Shown here: piece by piece, positions 49,222 through 61,270 of the stretch
Position numbering within the stretch: position 1 is the stretch's first letter
Layout: each line of letters opens with the position of its first letter
Assembly: GCA_025201765.1 (NCBI GenBank)
Contig: MU623441.1
Span: forward strand, 62,001 to 126,000
Direction: 5' to 3'
Origin: Daldinia sp. FL1419
Lineage: Eukaryota; Ascomycota; Sordariomycetes; Xylariales; Hypoxylaceae
Length of the DNA stretch: 64,000 bases
The notes under the pieces: generated by a model
What the model saw: the letters and a program-made list of their open reading frames with translations, nothing else
Told to the model about the DNA's origin: nothing
Database searches by the model: none
Position numbers and translations under genes: made by a program

Positions 49222-50640
49222 TAGGAAGATATGTGGTCTCGACACACAGATGTGTCTAAGGTTACACGTGAAATAGATTTCTTGGAAAGGGGGCTATAGA
49301 GTATTGGTGGAATATTCCTCTTAATGGCAACACGCCCAAGATAAAAATTAGGAGGTAGATATTATGGATACTTGGCGAGTTATTAATAGGAGGGTAGATG
49401 ATATGGCACTCATTTGAATATGATCGCGTTATTTGTCACGGGTCTATACCCGAATTCAACTATCTAAATTACGCTACCATTGCTCGTCAGGTATTACGAA
49501 CATTCTGAGTGGGATACTGTCACATGAATAAATTTATTAATTATATTCCAATTCTCTTAGCTACAATCTAGTCTCAGTCCGTTAAATCTCTTCGTGATGG
49601 CGAGGCGTCGTTCTGCTCCAAAACTCATTTCCACATATTGATACTTTAGACTATAGACATGTTGCTACCCTGTCTCCATTAGCGCATAACAAGAGAGGAT
49701 CAAAAGAGAAATAGACAATTCGTGCCGATATCCCTCTCTCGATACTCTAGATATTTACCTAGTGCGTCGATAGCGAGTCTGTTCTTGTCTGACCGTGATT
49801 TTAAGCATACAAAGGCAGGCTCGAGTAGCGTCTTCGCGAGTTCGGCGTCATGCTCGCGCATACTTCCCATACGTCGAATATGGTATATTCCGCCGGTATA
49901 GTCTCTGTTCGACTTCGAAGTAATCAAATCCGCCTAGGTAGTCATTGAAACGAGTCTCTTATCAACTCATATTGTCTGGAGTGGATACGATCGTTTCTAG
50001 CTCGAGGATCAACCAGGCATGATCCGCGGGGAATCTTGGATCCGAGGAAGATACTCTTCGCGTGATCGTTAGTAAATGGCCAATGCTCAAGAACGTAGGT
50101 AGTCATTAATTTCATAGCCGCGAGGTGGCACGTAATCTCAGATTCAAGAAGACATTGATTGTGTTAAGTACCTATACATGACTATAATTTGACTTCATCT
50201 AAGTAATTACCCGACTCAGGACGATAAATTTTTATATTATTTTATAAATTCTAGATGAACTTCACACGCAAAACCCTAGCCGCTGAGTTCACCTGAAGGA
50301 ATCCCTCACGACGGCGAGCTGGTTAAGTTGCATACAACTAAGTCCCGTCTGACCGGAACAAGTAACCCTGAGCCGATGATTTCGTGATCAAGTTGGTCGG
50401 GTCGGTTAACTATTATGTCCAGAAAGTGTGATTTCAATATACGGCATCGGAGTATGAAAGCACGTAATTCTACTATAAATGTGACGGCGGGGGACTAACC
50501 CCTATTCGCGGGGTCTGGGTACGTACCGACCACCGGAGGACAGGGGGCATTCGACGTGGCCTCCATATCCATGACTGCGAATACCTTCCAAATTGTTAAT
50601 CTTAGAAAGATACCTATTAATAATTTTCAGATAGCCCATT
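49222..50640. other. Intergenic region between the regulator and dipeptidase genes
   Basis: About 1.4 kb. It has ordinary composition, with an AT-rich stretch near 50165-50255. Only short unsupported open frames occur. It contains the promoter of the dipeptidase gene; no palindromic CGG-n-CCG operator stood out by eye. Confidence 0.45.
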
Positions 50641-52213
50641 ATGGAAGAGCAACGTCGTAAAACAAGCGATAGCCCGAGGTCACCTCAGGGGTCACAGTCT
50701 TCACAGGCAGTAAATCCAGAAGTTCCAGAACGTTCACTTGTCGTTCATTCCCAGACCGAAAACTCGGGGTTCTTCAAAAGGTTTCGGTACCACCTATTTG
50801 TGGCTGGGTTTGCATTTCTGCTCGGCCCCCTCGCATTAATATGGCCTCGTCAGTTGTCAATCGACGTGACAAACTATGCGGAGCGGACAAGGAGGATCTT
50901 GAAGACAACACCGTGAGTGAAATGCGATCCGTATTTAAAAACTTTTATTAATAAATTCAGCTTAATCGACGGACATAATGATTTACCATGGCAATTGCGT
51001 ATAGAGTTGCACAATCGCATATATGATGGCCGTGTTGACTTGAGTAAGAGACTTCTGGGTCACACGGATCTCCAGAGGATGCGAACAGGCATGGTCGGAG
51101 GCCAGTTCTGGAGTGTGTATGTTCATTGCGATGTTAATCAACAGCATTTTGAAGACCCATCCGTACGTTACGGGCAATACACGCGAGGCTTTATGAAAAT
51201 ATACTAAAACCGACGCATAGTGGATTGTAAGAGACACTCTGGAACAGATAGACGTTACAAGAAGGTTCATCAACGAACACCCGAAAGACCTCCAATATTG
51301 CGATACAGCGGCATGCGCCCGTAGAGCGTTCAAGTCAGGTCGCATCTCCAGCATGATCGGCATTGAAGGCGGCCATCAGGTTGGGGGAAGTACTGCCAGC
51401 ATACGACAGATGTATAATCTCGGAGCGCGCTACATTACGCTCACTCACAACTGCGACAACTCATTCGCAACTTCTGCTTCTACGGTAGCCGCCGGAGGGC
51501 CTGATAAGGGTCTATCCAAGTTGGGATACGAGGCTATCAAGGAGATGAATCGACTAGGCATGATGATCGATTTATCGCACGTCTCCCACCAGACTATGAG
51601 GGATGTAGTAAGCGTAGCGCGCGCCCCAGTCATATTTTCGCATTCAGGGGCTTACAGCGTGACGCCACATCTTCGGAACGTACCTGACGACGTTCTTCGA
51701 ACAGTCAAGCGCAATGGGGGGATTGTTATGGCGGTGTTTGTTAATCGCTTTCTGAAAATGAAAGACCCAGATCAAGCGACTATTCATGATGTGGTGGACC
51801 ACATTTTCCACATTGCGGAGGTGTGCGGATGGGATTGTGTCGGGGTAGGAAGCGATTTTTCCGGAACTCCCTACGTACCTATCGGCCTAGAAGATGTCTC
51901 TAAGTTTCCTGACCTCGTCCAACTTCTCATGGAACGTGGAGCGACTGATGAGCAGGTCCGCCTGTTCGCGGGAGAGAATATCCTCCGCGTCTGGTCAAAT
52001 GTTGAACGGAGAGCGCAAGAGATTCAAGCTACAGGGGAGAAGCCGGTAGAGGAAGAGTATCAGGGAAGGGAATGGCATAAGGGGCTAAAGGACTCCCCTT
52101 GGATGCTAAGGGGGAGTAGGCAAAAAGCTATTGAGGCTGGCGCTGCGGATAAGCCGTACATGTTCAACGTAGATAAGGAGGGGAGACATAACCCAGAAGT
52201 TAAGGGAGTGTAA
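50641..52213 (+). CDS. Membrane dipeptidase (peptidase family M19)
   Basis: Three exons, 50641-50912, 50961-51162 and 51221-52213, give 488 residues. The hydrophilic N-terminus is followed by one membrane segment (about residues 51-68, VAGFAFLLGPLALIW), so a type II anchor is likely. The M19 metal and substrate motifs appear in order: DGHNDLPW, MIGIEGGHQVG, LTHNCDNSF, DLSHVSHQTM, FSHSGAYSV and GVGSDFSGT. Known role: a di-zinc dipeptidase. In fungi, relatives such as GliJ remove groups from glutathione-derived intermediates of sulfur-containing metabolites. All metal-binding residues appear present. Its neighbours (regulator, P450, SDR) suggest a biosynthetic role, but no glutathione transferase or NRPS is visible nearby, so a general dipeptidase is equally possible. 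Confidence 0.9.
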
Positions 52214-52973
52214 ACCAAACGAGCGGGAGAAGGGAATTAAACAGTAGCCGATGACAATTTTACTTATTAAAACCATCTATTGACACGATGGATTTAGGAT
52301 CGATTATAATATTAGTATATTAGACGGTCAGAGGGTCTAATGGGTACTGTTCTGAGGCCACCTACCTGCATGGGCTGCGATAGATCTTGCCTTCGAATAT
52401 GGCACACTCCAAAAGAGGCACGTAGACTTTTGTTAAGCAGCGTACCCCCCACGTAGTATTCGTAATACATCTTCATATACCGGTCGGATCCATACAGTCG
52501 GGTTCACGGCCATGATAATCGCCATTATTCTCCACAATGGCGTTATATAGGTAGCTAGCTGGATCGACGTTGGGGTCTTCTCGGCAGGGCCTAGCCGAAA
52601 GCGGCACTATCCTTCGTATGAATGTGTCCCGAGTATACGTCCATTATGAACGTGAGGAGCCGATTGATCGGAGAAGAGACGAGATATAGCGTTGAGTCTA
52701 TTGCTAAACAGTCCATATCAGGGGAATAATTGCGTGATAATAATGTTGGAAAGATGTCGTGATTGAATTCCACTGCGGGAATCTTCTTCTAGGATCGAGG
52801 AGGTAATGTGACGAAGTAACATGCTTGACGAGATACTACCTTTTGGAGGGGTTCATCTGCAGATTATCATATCGACCTTAGGTAACTTGTCCAAATATAT
52901 CAGACGCAACACCTATCCGTTTATTCCCTATAGCAAGGTTACTTTCATGCCGACCCGGTTATCCCTTTGCAAT
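52214..52973. other. Intergenic region upstream of the split P450 gene
   Basis: No gene recognised. An open frame extends upstream of the chosen P450 start (from 52821), but its extra 51 residues do not resemble a P450 N-terminus. Confidence 0.5.
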
Positions 52974-53951
52974 ATGTCGCTCTCAGGAGCCTTACCCGTC
53001 TATGCGCTTAGCATTGTTCAGTATATCACCTTATGGCTGGCCGTAGGGTTGGTTCTCTACTTGATACAAAATGAAGTGATTAGATATCGTAGTAGGATAA
53101 AGAATCTCCCCGGACCTCACGGATGGCCGGTCGTTGGGAACCTTTTCCAAGTACCTAGGATAACCTACACCGTTGGCAGTCCGAGCCGAGTATACGCTAA
53201 CAGCAATACAGCACCGCGATGTAGTGCCCGCGGAAACATATCGAAGGTGGTCTCTGAAATACGGCCCAGTCTTCCAGATTCAGCTCGGCAACACGACTGC
53301 GGTGGTTATCAACTCGGCGCAGGCAGCGAAGCAATTGTTCCTAGGGCAAAGCCATGCGATGAATTCGCGGCCGATATTCTACGTCTTTCATAGCAAAGTT
53401 AGTAAGGCCGTAACGAGCATCGGAACGAGCCCCTGGGATGAGAGCTGCAAGCGAAGGAGAAAGCTAGCTGCGAGTGCGCTCAATAAGACGCGCGTAGCTA
53501 CGTACGGGCCGATCCTAAGCCTAGAGGCGCGCGAGTTCCTTAAGGACCTATACTCGGCATGCAAGGACGGGACAGTCGAGATCGACTTCCGACCGGCCGT
53601 GAAACGATTCTCGCCGAACTTGAGCCTAACACTGAATTACGGGACACGCGTTTCGAGTGTCAAGTCCTTGACCGATGACCCCCTACTTTCCGAAATCATC
53701 TACGTCGAAAGCGAGATTTCCAAGTTTCGCGATACGGGCAAGAACTATGCCAATTATATTCCCCTGTTACGATACTGGGAGCCGGTAGCGCAATTAATAG
53801 GGCTTGATTCGCAGCCGCGAAACCATGCGGCAGATATCGGGCGCCGGCGATTAGAGTATAATGACATCCTTTTGAAGAAGCTGAGGGATGAGGTCCGGAG
53901 GGGCGAAGATAAGCCATGTATTCAAGGGGCCGTGCTTAGAGATCCCGAATC
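52974..53951 (+). pseudogene. Cytochrome P450, 5' part (CYP504-like), split by a retrotransposon
   Basis: Exon 1 (52974-53150) and exon 2 (from 53212, cut at 53951). Exon 1 encodes a membrane anchor (LSIVQYITLWLAVGLVLYLI) and the proline-rich hinge LPGPHGWPVVG. Exon 2 carries the substrate-recognition half, with WDESCKRRRKLA as C-helix. The frame ends at D-P-E-S, where the copia element begins. Past 53951 the reading runs into the LTR and stops at 53979. The continuation is at 60208-61058. Exon sequence is of normal composition and has no internal stop, so the insertion is the only visible lesion. Resemblance is to the CYP504 phenylacetate hydroxylase group (known role: hydroxylation of phenylacetic acid), but some members act in secondary metabolism. 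Confidence 0.85.
53947..53951 (+). repeat. Target-site duplication (left), GAATC
   Basis: GAATC at the end of the P450 5' part is repeated at 60208-60212 after the right LTR. Confidence 0.93.
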
Positions 53952-54094
53952 TGTTGGAATGTATGTGGCTGGTATATAGGGATATAATACGCCCCACATC
54001 TGTGACCTTATATATTGTAGATATGCCCATCTATTCTTTAAGATAAATTTAATAATATAAGTAATTTATTTTATATATATATTTTATTTTAAAA
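53952..54094 (+). repeat. Left LTR of family A copy 2
   Basis: Starts TGTTGGAATGTATGTGG, ends TTTTATTTTAAAA, 143 bp. It differs from the right LTR mostly by transitions. Confidence 0.92.
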
Positions 54095-57000
54095 GGTTAT
54101 AAATTTAGAAATTTAATTAAAAATTAATTTATTTTAATTAAATATATTATTTAATTCTATATTTAATATTTTATTTATAAGATGTATCTAATTTAAATTA
54201 CAACAACTTCCACTATATATTTAAATAAAAAGAATAAGAAAATAAAAATAAGAAGGAATTCCAAAATGTTAAAATTTGAGAAATGTTGAAGGCCAAGAGT
54301 TATAATAAAAAATCCTTTATTCCCTATAATTACCCTTAATATTAAAATATTAATTTAATTTTTTATAAAATTATTATTATATTAAAATGCATATTAATTG
54401 ATAATAATTTCAAATTTTATTTTATTATTTTAAAATATATATTATAATATTATTAAAATTCTTAAAATATAAAATAATAATTCTGATAATATTATAAATT
54501 GTTATTTAATTATTTAAATAATATATTCCAAAAATGATATTATAAAACAAATAAATAAAATAATAGTAAGATATAATTTAAAGGAATAATTATTATAAAA
54601 GGCATTATTTCTTAAATATTTAAATAAAAACAATTTTTCATATTTAATTTAAAAATTAAAATAACTACAAATTGAAGATTTTATAAAAGATAACTACCCT
54701 AAAAACCTTAATTATTTATTATTAACAATATTATTAAAATCATTTTTATTAAATATTAACAATATATTATTAATATTTTTTTTAGATGATTTAAACATAA
54801 ATTATTTTGGTTTTAAAATCATTACCCCATAAAACTTACTATAGCATTTTAATATTTTATTTAGAGTACCTATTTTAGACTTATTAAATAAAAATTTAAA
54901 CATTAATTTAATAATGGTCTTAAGCTAAGTTATATATTTTGTAACCATATTAAATCGGGCATCTAAACCATTTAATTTATTAATTATAATAATAAAATAA
55001 TTCTATTAAAATAAATTAATAAAAATCTTTAAAATATTATAAAATCTTTTTTAATATTTTATTAATAGTTTTAAAAATAAAAATGGGTATTATAACTTTA
55101 AATAATATTATTAAACTAAAATTAATAAATAAATAATTAATATTTAAAAAAGATATGTTTAATTATTTAATAATGTAAAGGTATAAAAGGATGTTCTTGG
55201 GAGGTATTAACAAAATAGCCTTAATAGTAAAAGCGGGAAAAATCCTTAAAGGTCTTTTATTAGTTAAATAATATAAAGAAATTAGGTCCTAACAAAACCA
55301 ATAAGATAAAATATGTAGGTACATAAAATACCATTTGGGAAAAAATTTTAAAAATATAGTAATTGGTAAGAATATTGTAACTAAACTTTAAAAAGCCTTT
55401 AAAAAAAAATATAAATTATAGGGGAATATAATATTCTAAAATTTAATATTTAAATGAAATATTATTTTATTAAATTCTAAAAAATCAATTACAATATTAT
55501 TATTAAAATTATAATAATTTTAGACTAATTTTAAAAAATTAAATCAAATTTGTGTAATTAATAAATCCTATTTAATTAATAAATTCCTTAACATTTTAAA
55601 AAATAATTATAATATATTTTTTACTATATTTTTCTAAAATTACAATATTATCTCCTTACAAAATAATACCAATTAAATTATTAAAATTGCTATTAATATT
55701 AATAATATTATTAAATTAATTTAATAAAAAAAATAAATCCAAAAACTTAAAAACAAAAATAATAAAACAATTCTAATCAATTACCTTAACAAAAACAAAA
55801 AATATAAAAAAAAATTAAATCTTATATACATTTATTATATAATTGCAAAACATCACATTACAACCCATAATCTTATTAAATATTTTTAAAAATATCTAAA
55901 ATTACAACTACAAAATTAGTAAAATAATATAAAAAATAAGTCTAAAAAGGTTAAAAAAGAAAAAAAAAAACCTATTATTACAACATTAATTTATAAAGAT
56001 TTTTAAAATGTATTAAAGCCTACAGCTATTATAATATTTATAATATTCAATAATATTATAATTAAAATATTAATAAATTCACTAAAATTAAATATCTTAT
56101 TTAAACTTTTTTAGGGATATTTACCTAAAAAACTAAAATATAATACACTGGATAAAATATAAAATAACCAAATACAGGATATATTAATAAAACTATTAAT
56201 TTCCACAATTGTCCCTATATTAAATTATATACCTACCAACTCATCCATAATAAAGACATTAAAAACCTTAAGATTTATAATTATGAATAAATTTAAAGCC
56301 AAAGAATTAATAATTAAATTTAAAAAAATAATTATAATTAATAATAATTATAATTAAATCAGCTATTGTAATAAAATATTATTTATTAACCTACACCCAT
56401 ATAAAAAACTGTACATCTATAACATCAGTAGAAAAACCATCATACCTAAATTCTAAGGCACTACAACAATTAAAATTACTATAAACAGGAATTTTGAAAT
56501 AATCAAAATCTTAGATATTATATATTGTCTTAACCTAACCTATAACCTTATTTTGATATTATAACTAACTTATAAAGGCATTAAATTCCTATTTTAATAG
56601 AATTTAACTTATAAAGTTAAAAATGAAAAAATATTTTTAATTATAATTAAAATAAATAATTTATATATAATTAATTAAAAAAATAATCACTTTAATATAG
56701 TAGGCTTTAGTATGGTTCTTCATTCCTATTTTATATCTAACCTTTTACTTAAAGTATAATATGAAAGATTAGGATATTTTAATGATTAAAACTTTAAAAA
56801 ACTAATAAAAATATTTATAAATATAAAATCCTTAAAAGAATATTATTTGTATGAAACTTATATAAAAGGTAAAATAAGTAAAACACCCCATAAAAGATCC
56901 CTAAAAAAAAGTACTTACAAACTAAAATCATTATATTTAAATGAAACTGATATACTTATAGATACTTAAGATATTAATGGTTATAAAGGTTAGCTAATAA

Positions 57001-58179
57001 TAGTTTATAATTTTTTGTATATAACCTAGGTTATTTTACTTAAAAGCCTAAAAGATTAATTATAAATTTTTAAGGATTTTTTTAAAAAATAGAAGAGATT
57101 TAAATAATGATATTATATAATTATTTTAAATATTTTAAATATATATATTAACAATGAATTTAAATGTTTTTATTAATAAAAGGATATAGTGATTAAATAT
57201 ATGATTATAAGGTAATTTTAATTAAAGAACTTTATTAAAAATATTATTGGTAAATTTAAGGTTAAAATAAAGATTATTTTTATATAAATCAGAAAGAATG
57301 GGGTACCAAATAAATACTAGTTGATCATTATATAAATAGTTTTATATATTATAAACAAATTATTTTATAACATTTTGAATAAAATCCCATATAAGATTTA
57401 ATATAGAAATATACCAAACCTAACATATATAATCATTTTAGATTCAAATGGATACTACCTAAAAAATTAAAAAGTCAATATATTTTAAAAAAAAACCATA
57501 ATTTATAAAATATTAAGCTATACAAGTAACAACACATACATCTACAAAATACTTCTAATGAATAAAAATAGAATAATTAATATCAATAATATAATATTTA
57601 AAAAAAAATATTTACACATATTAACAAACAAACCCATAACCCTAAAAAAACATATAAAATCTAAATTAATATTATTATTACCATTATACACACATATAAG
57701 AAATAACAATACTACTCAAGAATTATTTAAAAGTTAATTTATATTAAAATTGATCCTAAATTAAATAGGCTTTAATTTACCATTTATATTTAAAGAATTT
57801 AATAATATACCATAAAATAATTAATTAGAAAATCTTATGCTTTTAAAAGGATTAAATATATAATTAGATATACCCATATAAAAACAATTTTTTAGATTAT
57901 ATATAGGTAGCCCTCTATAAAAACCCTTTAAATATAAATTTAGATAAATAATATTATAATTATTATTATATAAATATCAATTTAAGGCAAGCCTAACTTT
58001 CATATACGCCATATGCTTAATTAGTATTATGATTACTATTATAAAATTCAAACCCAAATTATACCAAAAGACTAAATATAATCTCAAATAATTTAAATAA
58101 TATAAGGCTATAAATATTAAATATTAATTATTAATGAATAATTATACGTGGGAGTTCTACAACCTACCAACAAAACAAA

Positions 58180-59420
58180 AATCACTTTCAAATAAATGGA
58201 TCTACAAAATAAAAAAGGATCCTAATAAGGAAATTATTTGATATAAAATTAAATGGGTTATACAAGGTTTTAAGCAAATTAAAAGGTTAAATTATACTAA
58301 TACCTTTATTTCAATTATTAAACCTATAAACTATAAAACAATTTTTATTATAACAATTATCCTAGATTTAAAAGTTGAATAAATGGATATAGTTATAGTA
58401 TTTTTATATGGAGATATTAATAAAAACATATATATCAAACAATCCCCCAAATTTAACAATGGAATAGGTAAATACTACAAACTTAAGAAAACCTTATACA
58501 GTTTTAAATAAATATTAAGGGTATAATACCAAACATTATTAACATATTTATTTATTTTAGGTTTTAAAATGTTAGATTTAAATATGAATATATTTATAAA
58601 AGGTTATAATTATATAATAATTTATATTAATAATCTACTAATTATAGGGCCTTCTAAAACTGAAATTAATAAAATTAAGGTTAAATTTATTAAAAAATTT
58701 AAGATAATTGATTTAGGTCTTTATTCATATTATCTGGAAATAATTATTAAAAAAGATTGCCTTAACAAAACCATAAGGTTTAGTTAGAAAATATATTTAG
58801 AAAAAATTATAAAAGATTTTAGTTAATAAAAGTTTAATCCTATAACTACCCCAATCAACATATTAAAGATTATAGAATTTTTAAATAATTATATTATATT
58901 AATTAAAAATATCAAATAATATACATAAGTTATAGGATGTTTAATGTATATTATAATAGGTATTAAATTAAATATAACATATGCTATCTTATATTTAAGC
59001 TGTTATATGAAAAATTTTATTATAATATATTTAATAATGGTAAAAAGGATTTTTAAATATTTTAAAAGTATTTTAATTTATAAACTCATATATTAAAAAA
59101 ATCTAAACAATCTTACAAAATAGATAAATATTGATTTTATAGGATGTATATAATTTAAACAATTAATTTTAGGGTATATTTTTAATATTAATAGTAGGAT
59201 TATTAATTAATTATTGAAAAAACAATCTACTGTAGTTATATTAACATATAAATTTGAATTTAAAGATATAGTAAATACCATAAAAGAAATTATATAATTA
59301 CATTATTTATTAATAGAGTTGGTAGTAATATAGGATTAGGTTATTATTACAATCATTTTCAGGGATAATTAAAGAATATTAGTATTAATTAAAAATCCTT
59401 AATTCTATATATATATTAAA
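58180..59420 (+). pseudogene. Degraded copia reverse transcriptase-RNase H in family A copy 2
   Basis: The series WVIQGFKQIKRLNYTNTF, MDIV, FLYGDINKNIYIKQSPKF and LKKTLYSFK follows the copia reverse transcriptase. The Y-x-D-D box reads YINN at 58623-58634, both catalytic Asp codons having become Asn. GYIFNIN and WLLKKQSTVVI then match the copia RNase H. Several stops interrupt it. A 72-codon open piece (58569-58787) is part of this remnant, not a separate gene. Confidence 0.78.
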
Positions 59421-59799
59421 TATATTAAAATAGATATATATTTTTTTTAAAAGAAATAATAATTTAAAAAAGTTGATTTTGTGTATATTTTTATTTAATA
59501 ATAGATAATTAATAATTTTATTAAATTATTATCTAAAAATATATTTGTTAAGTTTAAAGATGTTTTGGGATTCTAGTTGTGAAACGAGTAAAAGATTTCA
59601 AGAAAAAGGTATTCCATAATCAATAGAAATTTTAATATAAGGTAATTTCTGATAAATATAGATTAAGAATTTTGGATTTAAATCAAATTTAACCCTTAAA
59701 TGTAACTGAAAACACCCTTGTACATATTACCAAAAGCCTTAAAAGGTAATATATTTTTCACACTACATAAAAAAAAAAAAAAAGGAGGGAAAAACTCCT

Positions 59800-59836
59800 T
59801 ATATATACATATATATATACATATATATATATATAC
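59800..59836. repeat. AT microsatellite inside family A copy 2
   Basis: Repeats of ATATATAC/ATATAT just before the 3' end of the element. It is longer than in copy 1. Confidence 0.7.
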
Positions 59837-60064
59837 TAATTAATAAGGGTTAAAATATAATATAATATGAATATATTATGTAATGGGAGATATTTAATTT
59901 AAACAATTAGGAAAGGAGGGGTTAAAAAATTTATTCTACAAAGGCCCCAATAAAGATTTATTTTTATTAGCAATATATTTTAAACCTTAAGAAATATAAG
60001 GATATAAATAAAATCAAATTAGGAAGATATTTAGGGTTAATTATGGATATGGTTCAAATGGGAA

Positions 60065-60207
60065 TGTTAGAATGTGTGTGGTTGGTATATAAGGATATAA
60101 TATACCTTATATCTGTAATTTTATATATTGTAGATATGCCCATCTATTTTTTAAGATAGATTTGATAATACAAATAACTTACCTTATACATACGTTCTAT
60201 TTCAACA
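60065..60207 (+). repeat. Right LTR of family A copy 2
   Basis: Starts TGTTAGAATGTGTGTGG and ends TTCTATTTCAACA, so it keeps the canonical TG...CA ends. The purine-rich AATGGGAA just before it is the likely polypurine tract. Confidence 0.93.
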
Positions 60208-61058
60208 GAATCAGCAACGTTGACAAAGGAGGAGTTAATCAGCGTCAGTTTAAGCATGATGGCAGTAAGTAATTGGTCATTCCACAATCATCCCATCTTA
60301 CACGACGACTCACGAAAGAGGGCAGGGCGCGGACTCGAACCAACCTACTTTGTCTTGGGCATGCCTACTTCTCGCCCACAGGCCGGACATACAAGAGAAA
60401 GCGTATGCGGCCATAAGAGATGCGGGTGTTCTTGAATTATCGTCGGATGAATATGCTTCAACGAAAGTCGAGTACGTTGACGCCTTGACCAAGGAAATCT
60501 CACGATATTTTGTGGTATTGAAGCTAGCCTTGCCCAAGGCTACGTACACCGAAGTAATATGGGAGGGTGCTAAAATACCCGCAAATACGATGGTATTTCT
60601 AAACTCGTGGGCATGCAATCGAGGTATGTTCTACACCCTTACCTCGCCTTGAGACGCAAAGACGCAAAGACGCAAAGACGCAAACTCCAAACCCAAATAG
60701 TCGTTCATGAAAGCTGAATTACCCCACCGCAGACCCTGAACTCTTCACGGAACCAGACGTGTTTGTGCCCGAGCGGTGGCTGAATAATTCTTCTAATTCA
60801 TACGCTCATCAATTCGCGTTTGGAATCGGTGGGCGAATGTGTGTCGCGTCGCATCTAGCGCATAATGCATTGTATACAGTCTTCTTGCATCTAATTGCGC
60901 ATTTCCGTATCCTCCCGGCTGAAGGAGAAACGATAGAGGCGATCGATCCTATGAAAGGTTTGCAGGGGATGGCGTTTGTCGGAACTCCGCGTAGGTGGCG
61001 TGCTAGGTTTATCCCAAGGATGGGGGATAAACTTACAACTTGGTTAGAGAACCAATGA
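60208..61058 (+). pseudogene. Cytochrome P450, 3' part (CYP504-like), downstream of the retrotransposon
   Basis: It begins with the GAATC duplication and continues the P450 frame exactly. Exon pieces are 60213-60264, 60326-60623 and 60733-61058; with the 5' part they would encode 530 residues. The I-helix sequence MMA then GADSN is joined by the 61-bp intron. The rest has ExxR as E-I-S-R in TKEISRYF, VPERWL, and the heme-binding loop FGIGGRMCVA with the cysteine ligand. No other damage is visible, so the catalytic residues are intact but the protein cannot be made from one mRNA. The second intron contains a GACGCAAA tandem repeat. Confidence 0.88.
60653..60684. repeat. Four tandem copies of GACGCAAA within a P450 intron
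   Basis: Exact eight-base repeats inside the intron 60624-60732. They are absent from the exons and probably arose by slippage. Confidence 0.85.
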
Positions 61059-61270
61059 CAGGCATGTAGGAAGTCATGGCTACAATATCCTACACTAAAC
61101 GGATTTTCCCGCGCTGGAGCAATAAGGACTTACCCGGGATACGAGGGGATGTTTGGGAATATATTCAATTTGGGTACTCTCTTATTGCTTAAATGGCCGT
61201 TAATCTAACTCCACCCCCTTTGCAATCCAGGCTGTAGAATCACTCTATCCTCATAGCACTCGAAAATAAC

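Larger units (their letters stand above)
53952..60207 (+). mobile_element. Ty1/copia LTR retrotransposon (family A, copy 2) inserted in a P450 exon
   Basis: 6256 bp bounded by 143-bp LTRs (53952-54094 and 60065-60207) and GAATC duplications. It lacks the nested insertion present in copy 1, showing the empty site ATAAA at 57332-57336. Copia reverse transcriptase and Tnt1-like RNase H can be followed near the right end (about 58.18-59.42 kb). In-frame stops, AT richness and transition-type differences between its own two LTRs indicate RIP. It is somewhat less degraded than copy 1. It lies in the same orientation as the P450 it interrupts. Confidence 0.94.

Noticed and set aside
52821..52973. 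Upstream extension of the P450 frame
   Set aside because: The extra residues do not resemble a P450 N-terminus; the ATG at 52974 directly precedes the membrane anchor.
34614..60207. AT-rich blocks as mitochondrial DNA, a centromere or a contaminant
   Set aside because: LTRs, exact target duplications and copia domain remnants explain them fully as RIP-degraded retrotransposons within nuclear genes.
60320..60345. tRNA-like stretch GGACTCGAACC
   Set aside because: It resembles a reversed T-arm, but no acceptor or anticodon stems pair around it, and it encodes the P450 I-helix (GADSN).
60653..60684. GACGCAAA repeats as a CRISPR-like array
   Set aside because: The units are only 8 bp, directly adjacent and without spacers, in a eukaryotic intron.
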